DNA of 64,000 nt, from contig JAGTJM010000002.1 in NCBI GenBank assembly GCA_020747015.1, positions 992,001 to 1,056,000 on the forward strand, in the 5' to 3' direction. A program made the position numbers and the translations under genes. Positions within the stretch are counted from its first letter, which is position 1; every line of letters begins with the position of its first letter. The DNA comes from Pyrenochaeta sp. MPI-SDFR-AT-0127 (lineage: Eukaryota; Ascomycota; Dothideomycetes; Pleosporales; Cucurbitariaceae). Shown piece after piece: positions 43,934-55,850 of this stretch. The notes beneath the pieces were generated by a model. It searched no databases. It saw nothing but the letters and a program-made list of their open reading frames with translations, and was not told where the DNA came from.

Positions 43934-45525
43934 CTTCAATTGTCGCACCCCAAAAGATGATTGAAAAGTGATGAGTTACCGGTTTAATCCCAGGTACGGA
44001 GTGCGAGCGACTGAACATATTGAACGAGCAATAACTGATCGGCGTGATGCTGTATATTGATCGGATCCGGGCTTTGTGTGACCGTGCGCTTCCTTCCTTG
44101 GTCGTGAGTCAAAGCCTTCGAAAGGGTTGGCGGAGCACAGTCATCAAGCACTTACCTGAGAAGGTTGGCGTTGGTTACATAGGTCTTGAATTATCTTGCA
44201 GTGCAACGAAATGACTGCAGGGTACATAGGTGTCAAAGCCTGCGGAGCAAAAAGAGAAAAGTGTATATGCGCAAACCGACAGGAAGATGAAAAGCGCCAT
44301 CTCACGTCAGGTTAGTCAACAAAGTACGATCCTTGAATGCAAGTAAAGTAAGCTTGGCTCGGGCCTTCAAAGGCAATGAGTGCTGGCGAAGTCTGAAATC
44401 CGGCGCTACAAATGTACATAACCGAGAAAAGTAGCTTTGGTTGGCTGGCTCTAGTGCGAGTTCCGTGTAAGACCGGGTGGCTGTGTTGACCTTCTTGCAC
44501 AAAATCCTAGTAGTACTAGTCTCAAACATATAGAAGTTACGTAGGAGCTTTGCTCAATTCTTTTTTTGCCACTTTGATAACGTTGGAGATGGACATAATC
44601 GGGGATGCAAGAGTTCGAAGTAGCAGCATATCGGGTTTGACTGCCTTTACACCTCCTAGCACACTTCTGTTCTGACTGAAAAACGAAACCGAGATTTGGT
44701 GATTATGAGTTCTAGATGTGAAGATGGAATCTCGTCATAAGAAGCCAAGAGAACTAGAAATGCCCTTTAGGTCTAGACAACCCCTGTATTGTCGTTCATG
44801 CAATCTTGAGGTGTGTGCTGCAAAGATAACCGACCAGACTCATACACGGCTCTGGGCGATTTCCTAAAGTAGCATCAATGATACTTAATCATATTGCTTC
44901 TATATTCCATAGAAACCATGAGCTAGGGCCTAGGGCTTGTGGCTTGTCATGCCTTTGGTGCAATGATAACCTAGATACATTGCAGCTTTAGCGTGACATG
45001 TGAAGCAGTATCAAATTTTTACAAAATGAACAATTTTGTTGTAACTCTTCGCACTAACGGATACTGAAGCTAGGTGGAACAATGTAGTTTTCTTTCGTTC
45101 AGCGTAGTACTGTAGCTCGGAAGGCAAAGTCTCAAGTGAAATGACCTGAATAAGAATAATTTTGGCGGTACAGTATTGGTGCGATCGAGAGGCGAGTAAA
45201 GTGGAGTTACTATACTGAACCAAAGAGCCCAATGATTCTATCGAAGCTCTTGGGCAGAGAATTTAAACAAGTGGGCACATAGGATGTTGGAGAATGCGCA
45301 GCGATATAAGCTCAGCATTTGAACGGCAAGCTGATGGCCGAAACGACTTTTGTTTATCGACATGAGTTGTCAATGATACGCTGAATATTTTCCCCAAACG
45401 GTATTAATTAAAGCTGTCAACCTTGATGAAGTGTTCGTAGGGGTATTATGTAATGGCCAAATAGTAGATGCTGTCAATCTCAATCCTTAGTATGACGACA
45501 GCACCTACGAGGTTCAGCGTTTGAC
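43934..45525. other. Intergenic region between the two rhodopsin-fold genes
   Basis: There are 1.6 kb with only short, unconserved frames (for example minus-strand 44302-44529 and 45011-45232). Base composition is moderately AT-rich but lacks the RIP extreme seen at 1-4746. Nothing supports a gene. Confidence 0.5.
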
Positions 45526-46977
45526 CTATAGCTCCCATTTTGGCTTTGGCGTACTCTTTATATCCGTTTTCACGCTAGGCTCTTCATTCAGCGTGTCGAA
45601 ACCCATATTACAGTCTCTCTTCGCCACCATCCCACCTTCCTCCTCTTTTGAAAGCTCCTGCGTTGAAGTCCCGCTAATACTTTGAATCCTCCCGTTTCTA
45701 CCCTCCGTATGTTCTAGCTCGTATGCCAAACCGTAGTCATCAATATGCTCCTCAACTATTTCGACTTCGAAACTCACAAATATGGCTGACAAGGACTTTT
45801 CAATAATGGGCCAAAAGATAGGCATTGACGCACAGATGATGGCGAGATCAATTTCGAGACAGGCTAGAATAATCACGGTGGGAGACCACCAGGTGAAGTC
45901 AATATAGGGTTGAGTGGCGGCACGGGTTGAGATGATTGCACAGAGGCGCCAGACTGATGTGGCAACTACACTAGTAGGAGTTAACATGATCTGTTATGAA
46001 CCGTCGATTTTAATGTGAGTGCACGTTGGACTTACATTGCACCGAAAGCGAATACACCAATCATTGCTAGCACGTTCTTCAACCTCAGATTGGTAGTACC
46101 AAACAATACCATCGGAGTTAGAAATATTACAACGTCGAAGGTCATATTTGAAGCAGAATGAGCCTTGAACATAGCAACAAAGGATTGCACGTCTCCGAGC
46201 CCAAATCCGTAGCACTTGGCATCAATATGGCGTTCCCATGACCCTCGCACTGGGAAACAAGGGAACCAGGCAACAATGGAGAAGCCTAGTCCCCACAGGC
46301 TGACAATACTGAGGAGGATAATACATAACCATCGCATGACGCCAGCTTTGAAGATGCGTAAATATTGCAAAAGGAGTGATACTTTGATGACCACGCTCTC
46401 GGTCACGTATAGACTGTGTTCAATGTAAAACAACTATCTCGGTTAGCAACTGACACATCGCAGTGGATGGTAACATGCAAGGAGGTATCGCTCAACGTTG
46501 GTTGGGCCAATATATAGCATATGCCGTCCGAGCCCATGGTGTACCGCTACAAATATAAGTCTTGCTCCTTGTTGCATTGGGTTCTGACATACAAAGACAG
46601 ACACAAATGGTTGCCGCTGTGTTACACAGCTGGTGTGATGAATTAGCTGAAAGTATAGCGTATTGAAATTATAAAACATCACATACCGCAGCCACAAAAA
46701 TAAATGCATCATCTAGTAGTGGACATATGAGGTCAGATTGTGGCCAACACACGACTCAACGAAGGATGCTACAGACCCCAGCCAGGTTCGCGAATGACTC
46801 TGAGGCGAACCCAGAAGCGAAAAGTGACTGCCATCCATGATATAACCTATGAATAACATCAGTTCCTGCTGTGTTATACAACAAGAACTACTTTACCAAG
46901 AACGTGAGGCTCGTTCCGAAGATGGTCGCTCTACGATTTGACAAGGGTTGTGACTCCGCGGGATTTGGTGGGTTCAT
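45526..46977 (-). CDS. Rhodopsin-fold (Pth11-like) integral membrane protein, second copy
   Basis: Exons read as 46977-46897 (MNPPNPAESQPLSNRRATIFG), 46846-46777 (ISWMAVTFRFWVRLRVIREPGW), 46712-46687 (DDAFIFVAA), one exon at about 46640-46480 (HHGLGRHMLYIGPTNVERYLL), then about 46439-46036 (LFYIEHSLYVTESVVIKVSLLLQYLRIF and onward) and 45970-45526. Hallmarks include REPGWDD after span two, HHGLGRH, and GAIVVATSVWRLCAII in the last spans, followed by a charged tail ending KPKWEL. The exon-three to exon-four join is unresolved, with three possible acceptors in one frame. The exon-four donor appears to be GC (CTT|GCATGT). The last intron (45971-46035) uses the CCTACTAG acceptor, since the earlier CAG breaks the frame. 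One exon is only 26 nt. The role is a probable plasma-membrane sensor; the ligand is unknown. Confidence 0.7.
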
Positions 46978-48500
46978 AAGCAATGCAGTGAGAAGCTGCT
47001 CGTAGCTTGACATCCTGTACAAAGAAATTGGCTGTGTTTACGGAATGATGTTGCTGCAGAAGACATATATAAGTATTATAGGTTATGGAACATTGGAAGC
47101 AGCGGGGAATGCATGCTGAAGCAAGCAATAAAGCTATGTCTCCCTACAAGGTGAAAGCTTGTTTGTGCCGTTACTACAGGGATGTGAGCATCAGAGCCTT
47201 CTAGGAGCTGGCGCAACAATGTTTAGTGAAGCTTATAATAGCAGGGGATCGAATACGATAGACGCACAGCGTGAATAGCAACGAAATCTACGCACGGAAC
47301 TCTGTGTGGAACAGATAGTTGCGATTTTTCTTTGTACAGACCTCTATGGTTTCGAGTGATGAATGTAGGCGATAAATTGCCAACGCTTCTATCGCACTGC
47401 GAATGATGTGCCTCAGCGACCAATGCCCGAAATTGTATAAGACTGAGAAAACATAGCTTTCGCAATACTTGCACCTACCAAATGCGAGCCTGGATTTGCT
47501 CTTCACATATTTCAACTTTATCTCAGTGCTGGCCAATACTGTGTGATGATGTGTTAAAAGTTTCGAGAATTGGACCTATTGGCGCTCATTTCCGTAACAA
47601 GAACGCTTCACATGTGCTGAATCAAGCTTATTGCGACCTGATTCGCTGGATTACTTGCCCTTATCATGCTTCATAGGGGATTAGCCCATCATTCTCCCAC
47701 TAATGCAAAGATCGGTCGGTCGATGAACCGAACGTGACTGGGTACGGTAACACCCGCGCATGGGCCTAAGGCTCTGATATCATTACTCAAGAATCTCACT
47801 CTAATATTCTCTTGCGTTGATCGTCAGGTCAGCAATGGTCAAAATTTTCCAGGCCAATTATTTTCGTTTGTACCTACTTTGAACCGCAAGTCCAAGAATT
47901 CCTAGCCAATGGAGTAGCAAGCTGTGAAACATTGAATCGATGGGGAGGGCAGGGAGGTCATCCTTGGTCCGAGATGGCGCTCAGCACAGAGCCAACATCG
48001 CTGCAAGGTTTGCTACAGGGCTTGCTACAGGGTTATATATTACCGCATGGAGCACACCATGCGTCGGAAAACTTTGTGTCATGCGTTCACATTGCATTCC
48101 CTTGGCCTTCTCAACGGTTTGTAGCGGGGATCAAGACGTCAGATGTCCTAAGTGAAACACAGACCGCAAGTATCTTACTGTATGTTGCATAACCTAGACG
48201 GCGCGACAAGCCTGTTCCTCTGCCAATTTGTTGACAGGGATAATATACTGGACGATCCATGGTGAAGTGGATAATGTGAGAAATTGATAATACTTGCAGT
48301 GTGTGCCTCTGGTACTTAGCCTTGATGCTTTATTAAAATCAATAGTGTTATCCGTTCCTATTTATTGTGATATACTTTAGCCGAGAAAAGAAAGCACATT
48401 GCGGGCATCAGAATACCTGTCGCGTCATATAAGATTAGACTATAAATGTGTGGAGACAGTTGTGAATTATGAGCAGAACTTGTAGGATGATGAAGGGTCG
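46978..48500. other. Intergenic region
   Basis: There are 1.5 kb without a convincing gene. A perfect 12-base tandem (TTGCTACAGGGC-type) occurs at about 48008-48032. Frames at 47932-48192 and 47223-47536 lack domains and codon support. Confidence 0.5.
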
Positions 48501-49442
48501 TTACTGGCACGCCTCTATATCCTCGTCCCGTCGCATTCTCCTTACTGTGAGCGGTTGCTCTCCAAAAACGTGCCTGAAGGCGAGGATTTGCTTTTTCGAT
48601 ATCCAGACAGTTAGCACTGGAATCTTTCGTTTCCGAGTCAGGTTTGATGACTTCACTTCCCTCCTATCTTGGTTCTCATCTTCGTCGACATCCATTGGCT
48701 CGAAAGCTTCGCCTTCTTGACTTTGTTGACTCTTCCGAGCTTCATCATTAATTGCTTTTGTCCTCCCGCCCTTGCTATCAAAGCTCCACTCTGTCTCAAC
48801 GCTTGTGAGTGAGGTGTACATCCACCACATGCCCACGTGGACAGCTGCCACTCCGTACTTCTCGGACGGAGCCACAATTCGCTTGACCATATCTATTATT
48901 CCAACCAGCTTCGTCGTTCCATCACCCTGCGCTGATATTGCGATCACACAGTCTTCTTGCCACAGGGAACCAGGCATTTTCATGGAAGACAAGGTATCAC
49001 TGTAGGCTCCAAGGTATGCTGTAAGCCGATTAATTGCTGATTGAATATTCTGGTTCCTTGTGAAGACGACTGGTACAGTATCCTGCAAATTTCGTAATTG
49101 GCCTTCAGATTCGACAAGCTTGATAAGGTCGGGGGGAAGAAGTCTCCAGGGTTCGTAGAGAAATAGATGAATTGTATGTGGCGTTTGAGATTGTATAGGC
49201 TTTTTGATGGCGGTGCCGTGGGTTAGATCTTGCGCCTTCCTCCTTTTCCCAATATTGGTGCCTGTCCCTTTGCCAGCTTCTAAAGTTCTCGGTAAGCTAG
49301 TGCTCTGCTCAACGGTGGATCCAATGACTGGAAGTGTCGGGTCGTCGCTCGAGTACGGTGGAGTATCGGTAACTGCCATAATGACATCGTCATTCTCAGT
49401 GGACGAAGCGAACATGTCGCTCATGCGTTTGGGTCTCGCCAT
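48501..49442 (-). CDS. Alba-domain nucleic-acid-binding protein
   Basis: A single exon encodes 313 residues from ATG 49442. A disordered basic N-terminus (KRRKAQDL) precedes an Alba-like fold at about residues 125-185. That fold has VFTRNQNIQSAINRLTAYLGAY, the helix-strand unit that contacts RNA, and ISAQGDGTTKLVGIIDMVKRIV, the classic Alba core. An acidic linker (MDVDEDENQD) and a second basic patch (SNLTRKRKIPVLTVWISKK) follow. Alba-fold proteins in eukaryotes include the RNase P/MRP subunits Pop6/Pop7 (Rpp20/Rpp25) and mRNA-binding factors. The long flanks make this larger than Pop6/Pop7, so a precise subunit call is not justified. It is divergent from NAA10. Confidence 0.75.
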   Translation of the reverse strand: MARPKRMSDMFASSTENDDVIMAVTDTPPYSSDDPTLPVIGSTVEQSTSLPRTLEAGKGTGTNIGKRRKAQDLTHGTAIKKPIQSQTPHTIHLFLYEPWRLLPPDLIKLVESEGQLRNLQDTVPVVFTRNQNIQSAINRLTAYLGAYSDTLSSMKMPGSLWQEDCVIAISAQGDGTTKLVGIIDMVKRIVAPSEKYGVAAVHVGMWWMYTSLTSVETEWSFDSKGGRTKAINDEARKSQQSQEGEAFEPMDVDEDENQDRREVKSSNLTRKRKIPVLTVWISKKQILAFRHVFGEQPLTVRRMRRDEDIEACQ

Positions 49443-49869
49443 AAGGGCGGATCGTCAAAGTACAATGAGGCGTTGGCAATGGTTGTGACTAGATTCCCAT
49501 ATATATGACAGATCCTGCAGCAAAGAAATCGGAAGCTCAAGTTTCGAGCCGCGACGGGAATGTAACATTACGATTCGAAAGAAAGTCAAGGATTGAAAGC
49601 GCCAAAAAGGTTTACAACAGATCGGCGTTAACAGAGCGCTAGTCTAATCGCCGGCCCACAAACTGGCTTACCTAACGCACGAGCCTCATTCATCACTCAC
49701 TTTTGAACTTTCTACATATTCACATCCGCATCCGCATTAGCGCCTCGTGTCGATTCTTTAAACGCACATCTAGCTTACCACACCTGCAAAGTATTGATCT
49801 TGGCTGGACTGAGTCCCCCTAAAGGCGAGCAAGGCAAAGAAAGTGCAAGGAGCATTCAAGGCGGTAACC
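49443..49869. promoter_or_regulatory. Divergent promoter, Alba protein / NAA10
   Basis: There are 427 bases between the start codons, with nothing else recognisable. Confidence 0.4.
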
Positions 49870-50940
49870 ATGGATATTCGTGTGCTACGACCGTCCGACA
49901 TTCCACATGTCCAACTCGCCAACATCACGAATCTTCCTGAGAACTACTTCTGTAAATATTATCTCTATCATGCGATGAGCTGGCCACAGTTGAGCTATGT
50001 GGCAGTCGATGTAAGTCTGAAATGTGTATGAGTTCCGTCCTCCCAACCCCAAGTCCGTAAGATCAAAAGAGCTATGTCCAAAGAGCAGCAAGGTACCATA
50101 GAGAGGCATATTGGGAGGCTCAGGGATGGAATAAGATCCAAGGCTACGAGAGAAAGAGGGTCAGAAGTAAAAAAACGGACACGTGACCACTGCAATCCTT
50201 TGCACGCATTTCTTTGCCGTCATCTACATCTTATTAGGCCTGGGCAAGATTCATATCAGATAATTAATGTTACAACAGGTGTCACGCCCCCCCAGAACGC
50301 CCTACGACCCACCCAAGATTGTAGGATACGTTCTTGCAAAAATGGAAGAAGAGCCAGCTGATGGCGTGCAACATGGACATATCACTTCTTTATCCGTCAT
50401 GCGAACACATAGACGGCTCGGGCTTGCCGAGAAGCTGATGAGGCAGTCACGTATGTACACTTCTCACTCTTATACGCAATCACGTTACCTGCTTGAAGGG
50501 ATGTGCGGGCATCTGTAACCTCGAGCAAACTTCCCTGTAGTGCACTCTTATGCTACAAAATCTAACATTGGTGAATAGAACGTGCAATGGCAGAAACTTT
50601 TGCAGCACACTACGTCTCTCTACACGTCCGTGTCTCCAACACAGCGGCTTTGCATCTCTACCGTGATACGCTTGGATTCACTGTTGACAAGGTCGAAGCA
50701 AAGTACTACGCCGACGGTGAGGATGCGTATAGCATGAAGATGGATTTCGCAGACTTGAAGGAACAGCTGAGGGATGAAGAGGACGAGGTATTTGGCACAG
50801 AAGGGAAAGATGAGGGCGACGCTGTTGGTAGCGAAGGGTCCAAGGACAAGGGTGCGGCGAAGAAGCAAAAGGTAAAGGTTGGACGTGGAAAAGGAGTTGT
50901 GGATTTGGTGGAGAAGAACGAAGCTGCTGCGGCGGCTTGA
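49870..50940 (+). CDS. NAA10: N-terminal acetyltransferase A catalytic subunit (Naa10/Ard1)
   Basis: Exons 49870-50010, 50279-50450 and 50579-50940 give 224 residues. The GNAT-fold enzyme acetylates Ser/Ala/Thr N-termini of nascent chains at the ribosome with Naa15. The start MDIRVLRPSDIPHVQLANITNLPENY is typical. The joined segment YVAVDVSRPPRTPYDPPKIVGYVLAKMEEEP matches the family. The acetyl-CoA loop is RRLGLA, and HYVSLHVRVSNTAALHLYRDTLGF completes the fold. The tail is Asp/Glu- then Lys-rich (VFGTEGKDEGD, AAKKQKVKVGRGK). Intron one is 268 nt, long for this window. Intron two is 128 nt. The inner ATG at 49870 was chosen over one at 49843 because the protein family begins MDIR. Confidence 0.94.
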
Positions 50941-51254
50941 CAGAGCATTATTTTGCAGAGCTTGACAGGGGTGGAATGGAAATGTTTGGACGTGCACAGC
51001 ACAGCAAAGTAAAAGGGGTATTATGTTATTCTTAATGCGAGCTCTGCGGCCTGTCCATTCGAATCGCGTTTAATCAAATGCTATGCTAAGATTCCCCTAC
51101 CAACGCCAGACAAAAGACTATGCAGCCATCAGATCGAATCCCTCCCATGCATGCCTGTAAAAAAACGCGATTCATGAAACCATTATTCCTATCGTCATCG
51201 TCATTTGTTCGTCCTAAGCATGTCCTGCACTTCTTGTGTGTTTTGTAGAGTTGT
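50941..51254. other. Convergent intergenic region
   Basis: A short 3' flank between NAA10 and the 51255 gene. Nothing recognisable. Confidence 0.5.
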
Positions 51255-52879
51255 CTACATTAGGCCTCCAAGCACAACCTTGCCCACACCACCGACTTCG
51301 CTCTTTAAGCCGGCTCGACAACTTTCCTCAAATTCTCGGACTACGCCTGCTAGAATGATTTTGCGTACCCGCGAGTCTGCTTTGTTGAATAAATCGCCTA
51401 CCGTGCTCGGTGCGCCTCCGCCAGCCAACGCCACACTCTCCGGGGTACTCAACATGGAGAGAATCTTTGTATAACAATCGATCAACACATCGCATAACGT
51501 CGCAAAAGTGCTGAAGAAGTCGGGATCGAAGGGTAAAGAGGGGGTTTGCAAGTGCGTGTAGGATTCGTTTGGTAAGAGAAGGTCATCATTTGGCGGCGAT
51601 TCCATGCTGGTCGCTAGATCGCCTCCCGAGAAGCTGTTACTCGGGGTCAACATGGGAAAGTCTCCATTGGCGCTGCTACTCCGCCGGCCTTTGCCCCCCA
51701 TGTTCAAGTTTGCTCGTTTAAACATCTGCGGCAGCCTCGCGCGGCTCAAGGAACTGGGTGTGCTCCCATCGGCTGGGTGTATAGATTGATACTGTTCGAA
51801 CTCGAGTAAGAGGGCGTTGAGCGCTTTGAGGTAGTCGGCAGGCGAGCTGGAGTTGAGGTCGAGAATGGTGGGGAGGCTGAAGCCGAGAAGCAGATAGTGA
51901 GTTGCACGGCGGGCTTGGTTGCGGATTGTAAAGGAGGGCAGGCGAGTGAGGTCTGATTTGGAGAAGAGGAGCGTGTTGAACCAGTATATGCGTCCTTCGT
52001 GGCTAAGAGGGGTCAGCACGGGCATTTGGGGGGAATGGGGCGCATTAGCGTGGCAATGGGAATGGCATACGCTTTCCTCAGGTAGTCTAATGTTGATATT
52101 CGTTTCGAGGCGAGCTCGTGTATGTGCTGGAAGATGATGTTCGGATTTGAGCCGATGGGTACTGGAATGGGAGCTGCAGGGGCGAGGCCGCGATTTGCTT
52201 GCTGGTTTGCCTGTAGAATCTCCTTTTGGGAGGGAGGATGGCGCAGTGGGATAGGGACGGCCATGCCAAAGGGCGTCTTGGGCTTATCGACTGCACTCAG
52301 CGGACTCTTCTCATAGCCCTGGGCGGGGCCGTCGGGCTTGACGTTGTCGGCCGACTTCTGCTTGTTGCGAGAGAAGGTGGAGATGGAGAGGGCGGGGCGG
52401 GAGGCATTGGAGGCGGCATTGGGTACGGGGGCCTTCTCAGGCGAGTATGTTAGCGCCAGGGTTGCCGAGGGGGTCCTCTTGTGCGAGGACGTGCTTGCTG
52501 TGCCTCCGGTGCCAGTCGAGGTATTGGTGCGCAGCGAGGCACTGCGCGATCGCCGCAATTGCGAGCCGAGATCCGTGACTGAACTCGCGATGCTGTGTCG
52601 GCTGGCCTGTCTGCGCTTCTGTGGCGTGGCGTGCACTTTGGAAGGGAATTCGTATTGGTCGAGGGCAGGAGGGGGGGTGTCTAGCTCCGTGTTGGGTGCG
52701 GGTGGGATATTGAGTGTTGGCGGCGTGGTCGAGGCCGCGCGAGTGGCCGACGACGCAGAGGGCTTGTGTCCCTTGGACCTGCCGCCGAAGAACGAGGGTC
52801 GTCGCGAGAAGAGGCCGTGCGAGGCGGGAGTGGTGGAGGTGGCGGTGGTGTTGGTGATGTTGTTGGTAGGGTCGGCCAT
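51255..52879 (-). CDS. Uncharacterised fungal protein with Ser/Thr-rich N-terminus
   Basis: Exons 52879-52071 and 52002-51255 give 518 residues. The first 230 residues are low-complexity, rich in Ser, Thr, Ala and Pro with basic RRPSFFGGR and SRHSIASS patches, which could be phosphorylation sites. From about residue 235 a folded part begins: NIIFQHIHELASKRISTLDYLRKAHEGRIYWFNTLLFSKSDL, then helices around ATHYLLLGFSLPTILDLN and SPADYLKALNALLLEFEQYQ, and a C-terminal helical segment (FDPDFFSTFATLCDVLIDCYTKIL). The conserved-looking HEGRIYWFNT is created only by splicing the 68-nt intron. I recognise it as a conserved fungal hypothetical but cannot name a function. It is divergent from ECT1. Confidence 0.75.
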
Positions 52880-53419
52880 GGTGGAGGGCTCCCAGAGGAG
52901 TGGAGCACTACCGAGCGATCAGGGGGTGTTTCACGTCACGGCCCGGCATAGCAGCGCCCGCCCAGCTGGTGCGGTGACTGCCGGCTGCTTGCGCTGGCAG
53001 GGCGATGGCTGTGGGCGGGGGAGGGACAGAGCGCTGGCTGGGGAGGTGGTGATGGGGGCTCTCGAGGTTGTAGACGTCACAGAGGTCATGGAGGGATCGA
53101 GGTGTCGAGGTCTAGAGGCTGCAGAAACTTGGGCCCTCCAGCGGCTACAGACACTGCTCTGATAATGCGACACCAATGAGGCCCATTCCGACGCAGGAAC
53201 AGAAATTCTGGCCCTCTGCCGTTAGCCAGTGATGTGGTGTTGCAGCCGACCACCCCCCTGTCTGCGCCTCTTCCTCCACACGTGCGACCACCACCACCAC
53301 CACCACCACCATTGACGTAGCACCATCTCCACCGGCCAACCTAGCGTCCACGGCACCTCTTCCTCGTCCTCGTTGTTCTTCCTTCTCGTCCCCCCTCCCC
53401 CCCAACATTGCTCCTCGCC
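52880..53419. promoter_or_regulatory. Divergent promoter region with an ACC repeat
   Basis: This region lies between the 51255 gene and ECT1. Eight ACC units run from 53287 to 53311, and pyrimidine-rich sequence at 53355-53405 precedes the ECT1 start. Confidence 0.45.
53287..53311. repeat. (ACC)8 microsatellite
   Basis: Eight uninterrupted ACC units about 110 bases upstream of the ECT1 start codon. Confidence 0.85.
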
Positions 53420-55155
53420 ATGCAGCGCAGACAGAGCGCAAAGGTGCGCGCCCTCGCCCTGCATTTCCCCAAAACAGCACCACCCTACTGACCTCAACCA
53501 CACAGGGAGAGTGGATTCCCTCGGGCGGCCTGTGGCCCGTGGACCCTCAAGAAGACGTGCCGGTTTCGCGCGACAGGATATGGGTCGATGGCTGCTTCGA
53601 CTTTGCCCACCACGGTATGCCTTTATTGCTCCATGGTCACGGCGCCACACCCAATGCTCACATTCAACCCCCCCACCAGGACATGCTGGCGCCATGCTGC
53701 AGGCCCGCCAGCTGGGCACCGAGCTGCTCGTGGGCGTTCACTCGGACGAGGCAATCCTCGAGAACAAGGGCCCTACGGTGATGCGCCTGGACGAGCGGTG
53801 TGGCCCCTCGCTACCGAGATGTCGCCAAACATAGACTGACAGTGCCAGTGTCATGGCCGTTGAAGCTTGCCGATGGGCCACCAAGGCAATCCCCAGGGCC
53901 CCCTATGTGACGTCGCTACCCTGGATTTCTCACTACGGCTGCCACTATGTCGTCCATGGCGATGACATCACTTCTGACAGCGACGGCAAGGACTGCTACC
54001 GCTACGTCAAAGCCGCCCAGAGGTTCAAGGTCGTCAAGCGCACCCCGGGTATCTCCACCACTGACCTCGTCGGCCGCATGTTGCTATGCACAAAGTCGCA
54101 CTTTATACAATCGCTGGAGAAGAGGTTGTCGGGAGACGAGGGCCCGGGGGGAGAGGCAGAGCGCCTAGAGACAGGCCACGCCATGTTGCAGCGCATCAAA
54201 GACTATGCCACAGACGAGACTGGCCGCGCCCCGGGCTGTGACGTATGGTACTGGCATGCTTCGCGGCCCGCCAAGCTACGGAGGACCACCACCAGCAGTA
54301 CTGCAACCGAACACCGGCCAGGCACGAACCGCCAGGATTCGACCGCCTCGGGCATCGGCCCAGTCAAGGAAGAAAAGGGCAAGTTCCACCAACTAGTAGA
54401 GGGCAAAGGCGTAAAGCCAGGCCAGGTTGTTGTGTACGTCGATGGAGGCTGGGACTTGTTCTCCTCTGGCCACATCGAGTTCCTGCGGCAGGTCACTCAG
54501 TCGGAAGAGGATGCTGCGAATAGCCGAGGTTGGTACACTGAAGAGGCCAAAAAAGAAAGAATAAAAACAACCGGCCAAGACTACGGCCCGGTGTTTCTAG
54601 TGGCAGGCATCCACGAGGACGAAGTTATCAACCACTGGAAAGGTATCAACTACCCCATCATGAACATTTTCGAGCGCGGCCTATGCGCCCTGCAGTGTAA
54701 AGTAAGCCGCCCCTTCCTACCAGCCTCCGTCCCCTCACTAATACTGAGGACAGTATATCCACGCTGCCATATTTGGTGCCCCCTTCTCTTTGAGCAAAGC
54801 GTTCCTCCTGACCCTTCCCTACAACACCCCCCAGAACCCCACTACTCCATCTAGTGCCACAACCGGAAACACCCTTCCCCTCGTCTATCATGGCATAACC
54901 TCCTTCATGCCGCTGACTTACGACCCCTACTCTGTCCCCAAGGCCTTGAACATTTACCGCGAAATCGCTAACCACGAATTCCAAAATGTCAACGCTGCTG
55001 AGATTGTGGCAAGGATTATGAAAGGCAGGGCATTGTATGAAGAAAGGCAGAGGAAAAAGGGTGAAAAGGGTGTCGGGGAGGAGGTGGAGAAGCTCAGGCA
55101 GGAGCTGGAAAGGGAGCAAAGAAGGAAAGAGGTTGAGGGGCAGTTTGGCCTCTGA
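53420..55155 (+). CDS. ECT1: Ethanolamine-phosphate cytidylyltransferase
   Basis: Exons 53420-53443, 53506-53614, 53680-53797, 53849-54701 and 54754-55155 give 501 residues. The enzyme makes CDP-ethanolamine from CTP and phosphoethanolamine in the Kennedy pathway to phosphatidylethanolamine. Two cytidylyltransferase domains are present. The first has RIWVDGCFDFAHHGHAG with an HxGH nucleotide-binding motif, LLVGVHSDE, and RTPGISTTDLVGRML. The second starts VVYVDGGWDLFSSGHIEFL and has VAGIHEDEVINHWKG; its HxGH is reduced to SSGH. A charged coiled tail (YEERQRKKGEKGVGEEVEKL) ends the protein. The first coding exon is 24 nt. Introns are 62, 65, 51 and 52 nt and all close the frame. A (ATT)n tract lies just after the stop. 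Confidence 0.94.
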
Positions 55156-55850
55156 GGTGGACAAGATGCCTTGCAGACGACCTTACAGCCAAGTGTTCGA
55201 GACTTGGTGAATTTGATACCAGTTCTAGATTATTATTATTATTATAATAGCAGCCGACGAGTATGCACATACCCATGTTTCTATATTTTCCAAACTCTCA
55301 GCTGGCTCTGCTCGTCCGGTAGACGATACTTGATAACCCGGTCCATCGATTTCTGGCACACGACCTGCCCCAATCATGCACAAAACCATGTCACCACAAA
55401 CTCTTGATCCACTTCATGATTTATCTGCATCGCTACACCTTCCATACGCTCCTCGGACAGATGCATCAAAATCTTACCTGAATGGGTCCATTCGTTTCAT
55501 ACCGCTTGGTATCGCCACAAATCTAACATATTGAAATGCGGAAATGTACAGTAAACGGTCTACGCTTAGAGGCTTAAAAATTGATTAGAATCCAAAAGTT
55601 ATGCTAGAGAGAAGCAAGCAATGGTTCGCTGTCGACTAATGGTAGAAGCTAAATAATAATGGATCCTAATGTCCAGTACTCTCCTAAAAGAAAAAAGTGG
55701 ATCATGTACACAGAGAACCAAAGAAGGAAAAATGTCGTTGGCGTACCCCTTTCCCCTTCCACGTGAACTCGTAATTTCATCACAGCCTAGCTGCGGTTAA
55801 TAACTTTGTACTATGTGCATTTTCGTGTAACAACATCGTGCACGTAACCC
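55156..55850. other. Convergent intergenic region with an ATT repeat
   Basis: An ATT trinucleotide run is at 55229-55245. The rest of the region, up to the transcription factor's stop, holds no recognisable gene. Confidence 0.5.

Noticed and set aside
47932..48192. 86-codon plus-strand frame
   Set aside because: Depends on a short tandem repeat and has no homology-like features.
52338..53162. 274-codon plus-strand frame opposite the 51255 gene
   Set aside because: Val/Gly/Arg-rich antisense shadow of low-complexity coding sequence, running into the promoter.
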